Assembly (NCBI GenBank): GCA_018241985.1
Contig: JAFECV010000029.1
Span: 1 to 10,964 of the forward strand
Origin: Pseudomonadota bacterium
Lineage (GTDB): Bacteria; Pseudomonadota; Gammaproteobacteria; Burkholderiales; Burkholderiaceae_C
Length of the DNA stretch: 10,964 nt
Reading direction: 5' to 3'
Each line of letters starts with the position of its first letter. Position 1 is the stretch's first letter. Under the pieces are notes generated by a model, which did no database searches, had not been told where the DNA came from, and saw only the letters and a program-made list of their open reading frames with translations. A program made the position numbers and the translations under genes. This document shows, one piece after another, positions 4,931 to 10,964 of the stretch.

Positions 4931-6451
4931 ATGGTGGTGCAGCCGCAATCCCTGGAGCATCTGAGCGCTGAGCAACTGCGCGAGATGACCGCTCGCCTGA
5001 TGACACAACTGCGCCACCAGGGTGCGTTGCTGGAGAAGCTCACGCACGAGAACGCGCTTCTCAAGCGCATGAAGTTCGCCGCCCAGTCCGAGCGCTTCAA
5101 CCCCGAACAAAAGAGCCTGCTGCAAGACGAGATCGAGGCCGACCTGGCGGCCGTGGCCAGCGAGATCGACGGGCTGCAGCAGGAGTCCGCGGCGGTGAGC
5201 CCGCAGGAGAAGAAACAGCCCAAGCGGCTGCCACTGCCCGCGAACCTGCCCCGGCGCGAGATCCGCCACGAGCCCGAATCGAGCACCTGCCGCTGCGGCT
5301 GCCAGATGAAGCGCATCGGCGAGGACGTGGCCGAGAAGCTGGACTACGTGCCCGGGGTGTTCAGCGTGGAGCGCCACATCCGCGGCAAATGGGCGTGTGC
5401 CCAGTGCGAAACCATCGTCCAGGCGCCGGTGGCCGCTCATGTCATCGACAAGGGCATCCCCACCACCGGGCTGCTGGCCCAGGTGCTGGTGGCCAAGTAC
5501 GCCGACCACCTGCCGCTGTACCGCCAGGAGGCGATCTTTGGGCGTGCCGGTCTGGCCATCCCGAGATCGACCCTGGCGCAGTGGGTGGGCATCTGCGGGG
5601 TGCGCCTGCAGCCGCTGGTGGATGCGCTCAAGGCACAAATGCTCCAGCACCGCGTGCTGCATGCCGACGAGACACCGGTGCAGATGCTCAAGCCCGGCAA
5701 CGGCAAGACGCACCGGGCGTACCTGTGGGCCTACGCCCCGGGGGCGTTTGAGGGAATGAAATCCGTGGTCTACGACTTCTGCGAATCGCGCGCTGGTGAA
5801 CACGCCCGGGCGTTCCTGGGGGAGTGGCGAGGCAGCCTGACCTGCGACGACTTCAGCGGCTACAAGGCGCTGATCGCCAGCGGGGTGACCGAGGTGGGCT
5901 GCCTGGCGCATGCCCGGCGCAAGTTCTTCGACCTGCACGCGGCCAACAAGAGCCAGATTGCCGAGTTCGCGCTGCAGCAGTTTGCCAAGGTCTACGACAT
6001 CGAACGCGAGGCCAAGGAGATCAGCGCCGACGAGCGCAAGGCCATGCGCCAGCGGCACACCCAGCCGGTGCTCGATGCGCTGCACCAGTGGATGCTGCTG
6101 CAGCGCCAGAAGGTGCCCGAAGGGTCGGCAACGGCCAAGGCGTTGGACTACAGCCTGCGGCGCTGGGTGGCGCTCACCCGGTTCTGCAATGACGGGCAGC
6201 TACCGATCGACAACAACTGGATCGAGAACCAGATCCGCCCGATTGCACTGGGACGATCGAACTGGCTGTTCGCCGGGAGCCTGCGCGCCGGCCAGCGGGC
6301 CGCGGCGGTGATGAGCTTGATTCAGTCCGCGCGCATGAACGGGCATGACCCATACGCCTACCTCAAGGACGTCCTCACACGGCTGCCCACGCACAAGGCC
6401 AGCCAGATCGAGGAACTGCTGCCGCATCGCTGGCAGCCCGACGCCATCTGA
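4931..6451 (+). CDS. tnpC: IS66-family transposase TnpC
   Basis: This is the DDE transposase of the element, 506 residues from the ATG at 4931 (MVVQPQSLEHLS); an upstream in-frame TTG at 4865 would give 528. The domains are an N-terminal leucine-rich coiled coil (about 8-75, ending in the family signature LKRMKFAAQSERF), a zinc-ribbon with C120, C122/C124, C156 and C159, and a DDE core. The core has D246 in HADETPV, D306 in CDDFSGY and E432 in NNWIENQIRP. The C-terminal IALGRSNWLFAGS and QSARMNGHDPYAYLKDVL are the usual IS66 C-terminal tail. All catalytic residues are present and the frame is unbroken, so the protein looks functional. The length matches the family (about 500-530). Confidence 0.95.
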   Translation: MVVQPQSLEHLSAEQLREMTARLMTQLRHQGALLEKLTHENALLKRMKFAAQSERFNPEQKSLLQDEIEADLAAVASEIDGLQQESAAVSPQEKKQPKRLPLPANLPRREIRHEPESSTCRCGCQMKRIGEDVAEKLDYVPGVFSVERHIRGKWACAQCETIVQAPVAAHVIDKGIPTTGLLAQVLVAKYADHLPLYRQEAIFGRAGLAIPRSTLAQWVGICGVRLQPLVDALKAQMLQHRVLHADETPVQMLKPGNGKTHRAYLWAYAPGAFEGMKSVVYDFCESRAGEHARAFLGEWRGSLTCDDFSGYKALIASGVTEVGCLAHARRKFFDLHAANKSQIAEFALQQFAKVYDIEREAKEISADERKAMRQRHTQPVLDALHQWMLLQRQKVPEGSATAKALDYSLRRWVALTRFCNDGQLPIDNNWIENQIRPIALGRSNWLFAGSLRAGQRAAAVMSLIQSARMNGHDPYAYLKDVLTRLPTHKASQIEELLPHRWQPDAI

Positions 6452-6477
6452 TCGTCAGCCACGGCAGCCGTCGGCGG

Positions 6478-6503
6478 TCAACATGGGTTCGCTGCGCGCT
6501 TAC
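6478..6503 (-). repeat. IS66 right terminal inverted repeat
   Basis: Read on the minus strand it starts GTAAGCGCGC and pairs with the left end at 4057-4082. Confidence 0.85.
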
Positions 6504-6511
6504 GTTCAAGG
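6504..6511. repeat. IS66 target site duplication, right copy
   Basis: The sequence is GTTCAAGG, identical to 4049-4056. Removing 4057-6511 rejoins the kinase frame. Confidence 0.93.
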
Positions 6512-6816
6512 AGTTTGACGACGATGCACTGACCATGACACGTGAGGTGATTGCGCTATTCAGGACCGATGCCGTGCTGCGCCTGGACGCCATCGGCGAG
6601 GCCATCCGCAGTGATGATGCCCAGGCGCTGTCATGGGCCAGCCATGCGCTGGTGGGGGCGGCCGGCAATGTCGGTGCGGTGGCCATGCAGTCTGTCGGCA
6701 TGGCGCTTGAAACGCATGCAAAAACCGGTGTGGTGCCGGTCAATGCGACGCAGCAGCTTGAACGCTTGCGCGGCTACTGGGAAAAAACCCGCGCCGTTCT
6801 CGACAACTGGCTGTGA
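6512..6816 (+). pseudogene. Hybrid sensor kinase remnant, part 2: C-terminal Hpt domain
   Basis: Joined to 4056 the frame reads LAQFK-EFDDDALTMTREVIALF and continues to a natural stop at 6814-6816. The segment is a histidine phosphotransfer domain: a four-helix pattern with the signature SHALVGAAGNVGA, where the His codon at 6643-6645 is the expected phosphoacceptor. The family consensus is AHxLKGxxxNxGA; here the Lys after Leu is Val, an odd change that could reflect relaxation or a divergent subfamily. It has an internal ATG at 6535, so a free-standing 93-residue Hpt polypeptide could in principle be made, but no clear ribosome binding site precedes it. It more likely is the dead 3' end of the split kinase. 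Confidence 0.78.
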
Positions 6817-7310
6817 GCGTATTAGCCTCAGTTGCCGGCGTGGACCAGAACGTCCCCGGGGCTCGCGGCATTGGCTGAAAGCTCTTCCAAACTCTTGAGT
6901 TGCGCATGGTGCGCAGCTTTTCACCGCATGGACCAGCTCGCCCGAGGTGCTCAAAATCCCGGCGCCATCGAGTCCAGCGCCTTGGTGAGTGTCGGCCTGT
7001 TCGCTGCCTTAAACTGAGCACCCTCGAAATCAGAAGGCCCCCAAACCGCAAAAATATCCGCTCCACACATCGGAGGGCTGGCCGGTGTCTTGTGACCTGT
7101 TCACAAATACTACTCACGCCAGAGGACCCTGTCGATGCACTTTTGCACAGCTTCAACTTAATGCGGCCATTGTGAAATTCAGAACAAGGCTTCAAGAGGT
7201 CAAGCTGAGAGCTATCCGGAAACCGTCGCCAAGAAGTGTATCGGTCCGACTATTGCTTGTGCAGTTCAACTCTGGTTTCTTTTGTTGTGTTGTATGGACC
7301 AAATCGCATA
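6817..7310. other. 494-bp gene-free region
   Basis: No convincing gene lies between the Hpt stop and the end of the maleylacetate reductase gene. The left half (6820-7020) shows broken coding-like stretches on the minus strand in different frames, for example STSGELVHAVKS and, in another frame, QLKSLEELSANAASPGDVLV ending in a stop near 6830; these may be a decayed gene. The right half (7020-7310) is lower in GC and holds the palindrome at 7090-7106. No terminator with a T-tract is evident for the minus-strand operon. Confidence 0.5.
7090..7106. promoter_or_regulatory. Palindrome TTGTGA-N5-TCACAA, possible operator
   Basis: The palindrome has perfect 6-bp arms with a 5-base spacer. It resembles a Crp/Fnr- or GntR-type operator, though a Crp site would need a 6-base spacer between TGTGA and TCACA. 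No gene start lies just downstream on either strand, so it is either orphaned or chance. Confidence 0.3.
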
Positions 7311-8393
7311 TCACGCAGCAGGTCTGCGACCATCAAAGGCGTCCTGTAGCAATTGGCGTAGGACGGCTCGTTCCAGAGGTCGCGGGTTGGGATATTGGTT
7401 CTGCAGCGCCAGGTCGCAGGCGCGGTCCAAGTCCTCGGCTTGCATGCCGATGTCCTGCAGCGCAACCTTCGCGCCGTTGGCGTGTGCCAAATCAAATATG
7501 CCCTGTGCTGCGTTGCTTGCATGCAGGGCTCGAGTGATCTTCTCCATCGCGTTGGGCGCCGCGGACGCGTTGTACGCTAATGCATGGGGCAAGATAATGG
7601 TGTGCAATTCTGCATGAGGCAGGTTGAAGCTTCCCCCCAGGGTATGGCAGAGTTTGTGATGCAGTGCCATGCCCACGTTGCCGAGCACTGTGCCGCAGAG
7701 CCATGCGCCATAAAGTGCGTTCGTCCGCGCCTCTAGTAAGGCCTGCGATGGCAGTACGTCTGACGCATGAGCGTAGATGGCCGGTATGGCGTGTGCCAGA
7801 GCCGCAATGCCTTGCTCAGCCATCAGGTCCATGATGGGATTCCCGTCCTGTGCGTAAAGGCCCTCGGCGGCATGTGCGATGGCGTTAATGCCGCTGGTAA
7901 CTGTCGAGGCCAGAGGAAGGCTGATACTCAGGGTTGGGTCGTAGATCACTGTGCGTGGTAGCACCCGCGGGTCCTTACCGGTTTTTTTGATGCCGGCCTC
8001 GGTGATGCCGTAGATTGAGGTCATCTCGGAGCCTGCATAAGTTGTCGGGATCGCGATGATGGGCAAGCCCGAAACCAGTGCAATCGCCTTGCCTAGGCCA
8101 GTGGTCGATCCGCCGCCGATGGCCACTGCGCAGCCAGCCCCCAGCTTCTCGGCGACCTGTCTGGCTTCGCGCGCGGTCTCGATCGGAACGTGCATGACGG
8201 CACGGTCGAATATGCCCGCAACTTGCGGTCCAAGCATGCCTGCCAAGCGTTCGGCCTGGTCGCGTTGCTCAGGCGTGCAGAGCAACAGCGCTTTGCTCAG
8301 GCCCAAGGCCTCGATCTCTGACTTGAGCATATGGAGCGAGTCAGCTCCGAAGATCACCCGCTGTTGATGGCTGGTATATGTGAAGCTTCTCAT
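7311..8393 (-). CDS. Maleylacetate reductase (iron-containing alcohol dehydrogenase-like)
   Basis: This 360-residue protein fits maleylacetate reductase, which reduces maleylacetate to 3-oxoadipate with NAD(P)H in the cytoplasm at the end of hydroxyquinol, chlorocatechol, resorcinol and nitrophenol routes. The nucleotide-binding GGGS is at residues 93-96 (AVAIGGGSTTGLGKA), followed by IPTTYAGSEMT (115-125). SGINAIAHAAEGLYA (167-181) has Asn170 where metal-dependent alcohol dehydrogenases have the metal-ligand Asp, a known trait of maleylacetate reductases. HHKLCHTLGGSFNLPHAELH is at 245-264, and it ends PLERAVLRQLLQDAFDGRRP, as usual for the family. The start is ATG 8393 (GTG 8396 adjoins it). 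It is the last gene of the minus-strand operon, 69 bases after the Bug gene. No ring-cleaving intradiol dioxygenase is nearby, so the upstream pathway is unknown. Confidence 0.93.
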   Translation of the reverse strand: MRSFTYTSHQQRVIFGADSLHMLKSEIEALGLSKALLLCTPEQRDQAERLAGMLGPQVAGIFDRAVMHVPIETAREARQVAEKLGAGCAVAIGGGSTTGLGKAIALVSGLPIIAIPTTYAGSEMTSIYGITEAGIKKTGKDPRVLPRTVIYDPTLSISLPLASTVTSGINAIAHAAEGLYAQDGNPIMDLMAEQGIAALAHAIPAIYAHASDVLPSQALLEARTNALYGAWLCGTVLGNVGMALHHKLCHTLGGSFNLPHAELHTIILPHALAYNASAAPNAMEKITRALHASNAAQGIFDLAHANGAKVALQDIGMQAEDLDRACDLALQNQYPNPRPLERAVLRQLLQDAFDGRRPAA

Positions 8394-8462
8394 CACGTTC
8401 TTGTGGCACTGTTCGGATAGAGACGCTCAATTCGCCGCGTGGCGGATGTTGTCGAATTCGTA

Positions 8463-9437
8463 TCAGTCAAGTTGCAGACCTATGGCTTTGACCAGCGCCG
8501 AATAGCGCTGGGTATCGGCCACGATAACCTTGGCCATTTCCGCAGGGGTGCTGCTCGTGGCTGTGAGCCCCAGACCCGCCAGCTTGTTGCGCACTTCGGA
8601 CGCTCGGGCCGCAGACTCGAAAGCGGCCGAGAGGGCATGAATGCGCACAGCGGAGGTGCCACTCCGGACGGAAGCCCCGATCCAGGTCTCGCCGGTGGCC
8701 ACTGGGTAACCGGCTTCGCTGAATGTTGGCACTTCGGGCAGCAGCTCAGAGCGGGTCGCACTGGTGATGGCGAGCATTTTGACCTTGCCGGCCTTGCGCG
8801 GTTGCGCGAGGTTTGGGATGGCATCGAATGCCATCGGAATTTGGCCCCCCATCAGGTCTTGGGTCATGGGCGCCCCACCCCGGTAAGGAGCGAAGGTCAG
8901 GTTGACGTCGGCAGCCTTGCTGAAGGCGTAGGCCATCAGGTGCCCCTCGCTCCCGATCGCCGCCATACCGCACATCGCTTTCTCGGGGTTCGCCTTTATC
9001 CAAGCTACCAGTTCCGCCACATTCTGGACCGGTATGCTCGGATGGACTGCCAGAGCCCAAGGAAATTTGGCAACGATTCCCACCGGTGCAAAGTCGCGCG
9101 CGGTATTGAAAGCCAGGCTTCGATAGAGCGCTTGCGAAATGCAATAGACGTTGACTGGGGCAAGCATCAGCGTGTTGCCATCGGGACGGGATTGCGCCAA
9201 TGTGCCCGCCGCGATGTTTCCCGCCGCGCCCGCGCGATTCTCGACGATCATTGTTCCTAAGCTGCTAGTCGCATTTGAATAGACTCTGGCCGTGGCATCG
9301 ATCGCGCCGCCCGCAGGGAATCCGACGAGCACTTTGACGACTTCCTGGGCCCACAAGGCGTCTGACCCCATCTGCGCAGCGAGGACCGTGCATCCCGCCA
9401 ACAATTGGCGGCGAGTAATTGATATTTGTGGGTGCAT
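8463..9437 (-). CDS. Tripartite tricarboxylate transporter (Bug/TctC) family substrate-binding protein
   Basis: This is a 324-residue periplasmic receptor of the Bug family. The start is ATG 9437, because AAGGAG (9450-9445 on the minus strand) sits 7 bases upstream; this drops 13 codons of an upstream in-frame extension. The N-terminus TRRQLLAG (residues 8-15) is a twin-arginine motif followed by a hydrophobic stretch, with likely cleavage after A30 (LWA-QE). A LAGC sequence mimics a lipobox but is too close to the arginines for a normal lipoprotein signal. The mature part has the family's FPAGGAIDATAR, ENRAGAAGNIAAG and YRGGAPMTQDLMGGQIPM. Bug proteins bind small carboxylates or amides; no TctA/TctB membrane genes are visible here, as is common for the expanded Bug sets of Burkholderiales. 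Its place between catabolic enzymes suggests it binds the pathway substrate. Confidence 0.94.
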   Translation of the reverse strand: MHPQISITRRQLLAGCTVLAAQMGSDALWAQEVVKVLVGFPAGGAIDATARVYSNATSSLGTMIVENRAGAAGNIAAGTLAQSRPDGNTLMLAPVNVYCISQALYRSLAFNTARDFAPVGIVAKFPWALAVHPSIPVQNVAELVAWIKANPEKAMCGMAAIGSEGHLMAYAFSKAADVNLTFAPYRGGAPMTQDLMGGQIPMAFDAIPNLAQPRKAGKVKMLAITSATRSELLPEVPTFSEAGYPVATGETWIGASVRSGTSAVRIHALSAAFESAARASEVRNKLAGLGLTATSSTPAEMAKVIVADTQRYSALVKAIGLQLD

Positions 9438-9444
9438 GTTCAGT

Positions 9445-9450
9445 CTCCTT
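9445..9450 (-). promoter_or_regulatory. Strong ribosome binding site for the Bug gene
   Basis: AAGGAG lies with a 7-base spacer before ATG 9437. It sets the start of the Bug protein at MHPQISITRRQ. Confidence 0.85.
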
Positions 9451-9484
9451 GGTTTTTTCTTGGAATACAGTGTCATTGGCGGGT

Positions 9485-10072
9485 TTATTGCGTCTGGACG
9501 GCCTTCAGCGGCATGCGGTCGAGCCAGGACTGGACTGTTGCAGGATCGTTGAACAGCGTGGACAGTTCTTCGCGCGCCTCCGCCTCGCTCTGGAGCACCG
9601 ACTCCACGATCCCGCCCGGATTTGGCAGGCGGTTGGTGGCGAGCTCGAGGCGAATGCCATTCGGGTCATAAAAGTACGCGGACCAGAAGCGGCCGCCAAG
9701 CGCGATGGGGCCAATCAGGTCGACGCCCTGCTGCTTTACGTTCGCCAGCAGCGCTTCGAACTTCTCCGGAGGAACGTAGAAAGCGATGTGCTGCATGCCG
9801 CCGGGCAAGTCCCGGTTCTGCCGCTGCAAGCCCTTTGGATACTCGAAAAAGGCAAGGAGCTGATCATGACCCATGTCGAAGAAGTAGTGGCGCAGGTTGT
9901 CATGGGGCGGCTGACCACGGTCCCGCTCGAAGGGCACGCGGCGCACGTGCACGAGCTGCATTTGCAGCACGCGGGTATAGAAGTCCATTGTTGCAGGGAG
10001 GTCGTCGGTGACGAAGGCGAGGTGATCGATGCCGCGCATCGGTGTGGCAGAGCGTTGGCTAATGAGGGTCAT
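9485..10072 (-). CDS. VOC-superfamily protein (glyoxalase / extradiol dioxygenase-like)
   Basis: This 195-residue protein has two beta-alpha-beta-beta-beta modules: GIDHLAFVTDDLPATMDFYTR opens the first, MQHIAFYVPPEKFEALLANV the second, and FWSAYFYDPNGIRLELA closes it. Candidate metal ligands are H17, E77, H95 and E143, so the metal site appears intact. VOC enzymes include glyoxalase I, extradiol dioxygenases, epimerases and dehalogenase-like members; sequence alone does not choose. About 48 residues after the core (148-195) form an acidic helical tail (SEAEAREELSTLFNDPATVQSWLDRMP) not needed for the fold. The start ATG at 10072 overlaps the TGA of the upstream hydrolase as ATGA, which implies translational coupling and a shared task. 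It is followed 47 bases on by the Bug gene. In this context a ring-cleavage or related step on an aromatic substrate is plausible but unproven. Confidence 0.88.
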   Translation of the reverse strand: MTLISQRSATPMRGIDHLAFVTDDLPATMDFYTRVLQMQLVHVRRVPFERDRGQPPHDNLRHYFFDMGHDQLLAFFEYPKGLQRQNRDLPGGMQHIAFYVPPEKFEALLANVKQQGVDLIGPIALGGRFWSAYFYDPNGIRLELATNRLPNPGGIVESVLQSEAEAREELSTLFNDPATVQSWLDRMPLKAVQTQ

Positions 10073-10944
10073 GCTTGTTCCAGTGAGTTGATAAAAGGGC
10101 GAATGGTGGCTATTGCCGCCTCGGGGTTGTCGCCGGCAACGTGGTGTCCGGCTTCGATCTCTTGCGCCTGGATACGTGGATTTTTTTGCAGTACTTTGGG
10201 CAATGTTTCGGCCGCGAAGAGGTCCGATCGCGTCCCGCGCAGCACGAGAGTAGGGACAACGACATCGCTCAGTAGCTGCCAAAGGTCCACTCCGCGCTTG
10301 GGCGCCTCACCGGTTTCGAGCTGACGCCTGAACTGGTCGCGGAAAAAAGAATCGCGCTTAATGGCGAACCCACCAGCGACCGGCCTGGTGTAGGCCTCGA
10401 AGCGAGCCCGCTTGTCGGCGCCATCCGGTGAGTCCGGGTCGGTTCCAAAATAGCGCATCGCATCGGCCACGGTAGCAAAGGTGTCGGGTGTGGCCGCGAC
10501 AGTGTTGGCAACGCGCTTCGATCCGGCGGGCGCGTTCTCGGGCGACCAGTCGACCAGTACCAAGCCGGCGACTCTTGCGGGATTGGCCGCTGCGAAGCAG
10601 GTGGCGCTGCGCCCGCCCATCGAATGCGCGACCAGGATCACCTTGTCCCACCGCAAATGATCGAGCAGGTGAGCGATATCGTCTGCCATGGTGGTCACAG
10701 AGTAATCGCCCGCTGGGCTGTACGTCGAGTCCCCGAAACCACGCATGTCCATGGCGCAGCCCAGGCGGTCGGTGCACAGTCGCGTACCGAAGTTAACCCA
10801 GTCGTAAGAAAAATACGACAGACCGTGAATGAACAGCACCGGGGTCCTAGTCGCCAGGGCGTCGGGGTCTCGCCGACCGAAAAGGCGATAAGCCAAGGTG
10901 ACGTCGCCGGAGGGACATGTGTAAATGGTGTGGGACTCAATCAT
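10069..10944 (-). CDS. Alpha/beta hydrolase
   Basis: This 291-residue protein has the full alpha/beta-hydrolase fold. The oxyanion-hole motif VLFIHGLSYFSYDW is at residues 36-49, MDMRGFGDS at 65-73, the nucleophile elbow VAHSMGG has Ser108, the acid is Asp241 in LRGTRSDLF, and the base is His267 in AGHHVAGDNPE. The cap region (about 135-215) is Arg/Asp-rich. There is no signal peptide, so it is cytoplasmic. The family includes meta-cleavage product hydrolases, enol-lactonases, esterases and amidases. The neighbouring VOC protein and maleylacetate reductase point to a catabolic hydrolysis step, perhaps of a ring-cleavage product or ester/amide precursor, but this is inference. The start ATG 10944 is preceded by AGGAAA with a 10-base spacer. 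It is the first gene of the operon inside the window; the promoter, or further genes, lie beyond the right edge. Confidence 0.93.
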   Translation of the reverse strand: MIESHTIYTCPSGDVTLAYRLFGRRDPDALATRTPVLFIHGLSYFSYDWVNFGTRLCTDRLGCAMDMRGFGDSTYSPAGDYSVTTMADDIAHLLDHLRWDKVILVAHSMGGRSATCFAAANPARVAGLVLVDWSPENAPAGSKRVANTVAATPDTFATVADAMRYFGTDPDSPDGADKRARFEAYTRPVAGGFAIKRDSFFRDQFRRQLETGEAPKRGVDLWQLLSDVVVPTLVLRGTRSDLFAAETLPKVLQKNPRIQAQEIEAGHHVAGDNPEAAIATIRPFINSLEQA

Positions 10945-10964
10945 GTGACATTTATTTCCTGTTG

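Larger units (their letters stand above)
4057..6503 (+). mobile_element. Complete IS66-family insertion sequence, 2447 bp
   Basis: The element is bounded by imperfect inverted repeats: the left end begins GTATGCGTCCGGTGAACCCA, the right end read inward begins GTAAGCGCGCAGCGAACCCA, with 20 of 26 positions identical. The GTAAGCG tip is typical of IS66 elements. It carries tnpA, tnpB and tnpC in order on the plus strand, all with open frames, and is flanked by an exact 8-bp duplication. It interrupts a hybrid kinase remnant between codons for K and E. Nothing seen would prevent it from being active. Confidence 0.93.

Noticed and set aside
4634..6085. Long minus-strand open frame opposite tnpB/tnpC
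   Set aside because: It is a high-GC antisense shadow of an intact DDE transposase, rich in His/Leu/Gly, with no recognisable domain.
8439..9260. Long plus-strand open frame opposite the Bug gene
   Set aside because: It is a shadow of the minus-strand Bug gene; the composition is implausible and the opposite strand has a strong ribosome binding site, signal peptide and family motifs.

Overview
The window looks like a high-GC betaproteobacterial chromosome segment, probably from the order Burkholderiales. The evidence is an orphan Bug-type tricarboxylate receptor, a small stand-alone SWIB protein, a LysR/YeiH divergent pair, and IS66 and IS21 family elements typical of that group. No taxonomic marker gene is present, so the genus cannot be named.

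Layout from left to right. (1) 1-672 is the truncated tail-less part of a long coiled-coil protein, probably an SMC-like ATPase, entering from the left edge; its last ~20 codons look foreign. (2) 792-3214 is an ordinary chromosomal block: a SWIB-domain protein and a LysR regulator on the minus strand, divergent from a YeiH-family membrane protein with a clear LysR-type inverted repeat between them. (3) 3215-6816 is a scrapyard. It holds the promoter and first 15 codons of a PaiB-like FMN-binding regulator, cut by the inner end of an IS21-family fragment (start of istA plus five 23-bp terminal repeats). The outer end of that fragment abuts the C-terminal part of a hybrid sensor kinase (receiver end, then Hpt domain). 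The kinase remnant is itself split by a complete IS66-family element (4057-6503, tnpA-tnpB-tnpC) with 20/26 matching terminal repeats and a perfect 8-bp target duplication GTTCAAGG. Removing the element and one duplicate restores the reading frame exactly. (4) 6817-7310 has no gene I can support. (5) 7311-10944 is a four-gene minus-strand operon: alpha/beta hydrolase, VOC-fold (glyoxalase/extradiol dioxygenase-like) protein, periplasmic Bug receptor and maleylacetate reductase.

The right-hand operon reads as a catabolic unit. A periplasmic receptor captures an organic acid, the VOC protein and hydrolase would carry out ring cleavage and hydrolysis or a related step, and maleylacetate reductase feeds the product to 3-oxoadipate. 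The usual hydroxyquinol or chlorocatechol intradiol dioxygenase is not in the window, so the substrate is unknown. This is the best candidate for something undescribed here. The mobile-element region records at least two transposition or deletion events, and its junctions can be read at base level.
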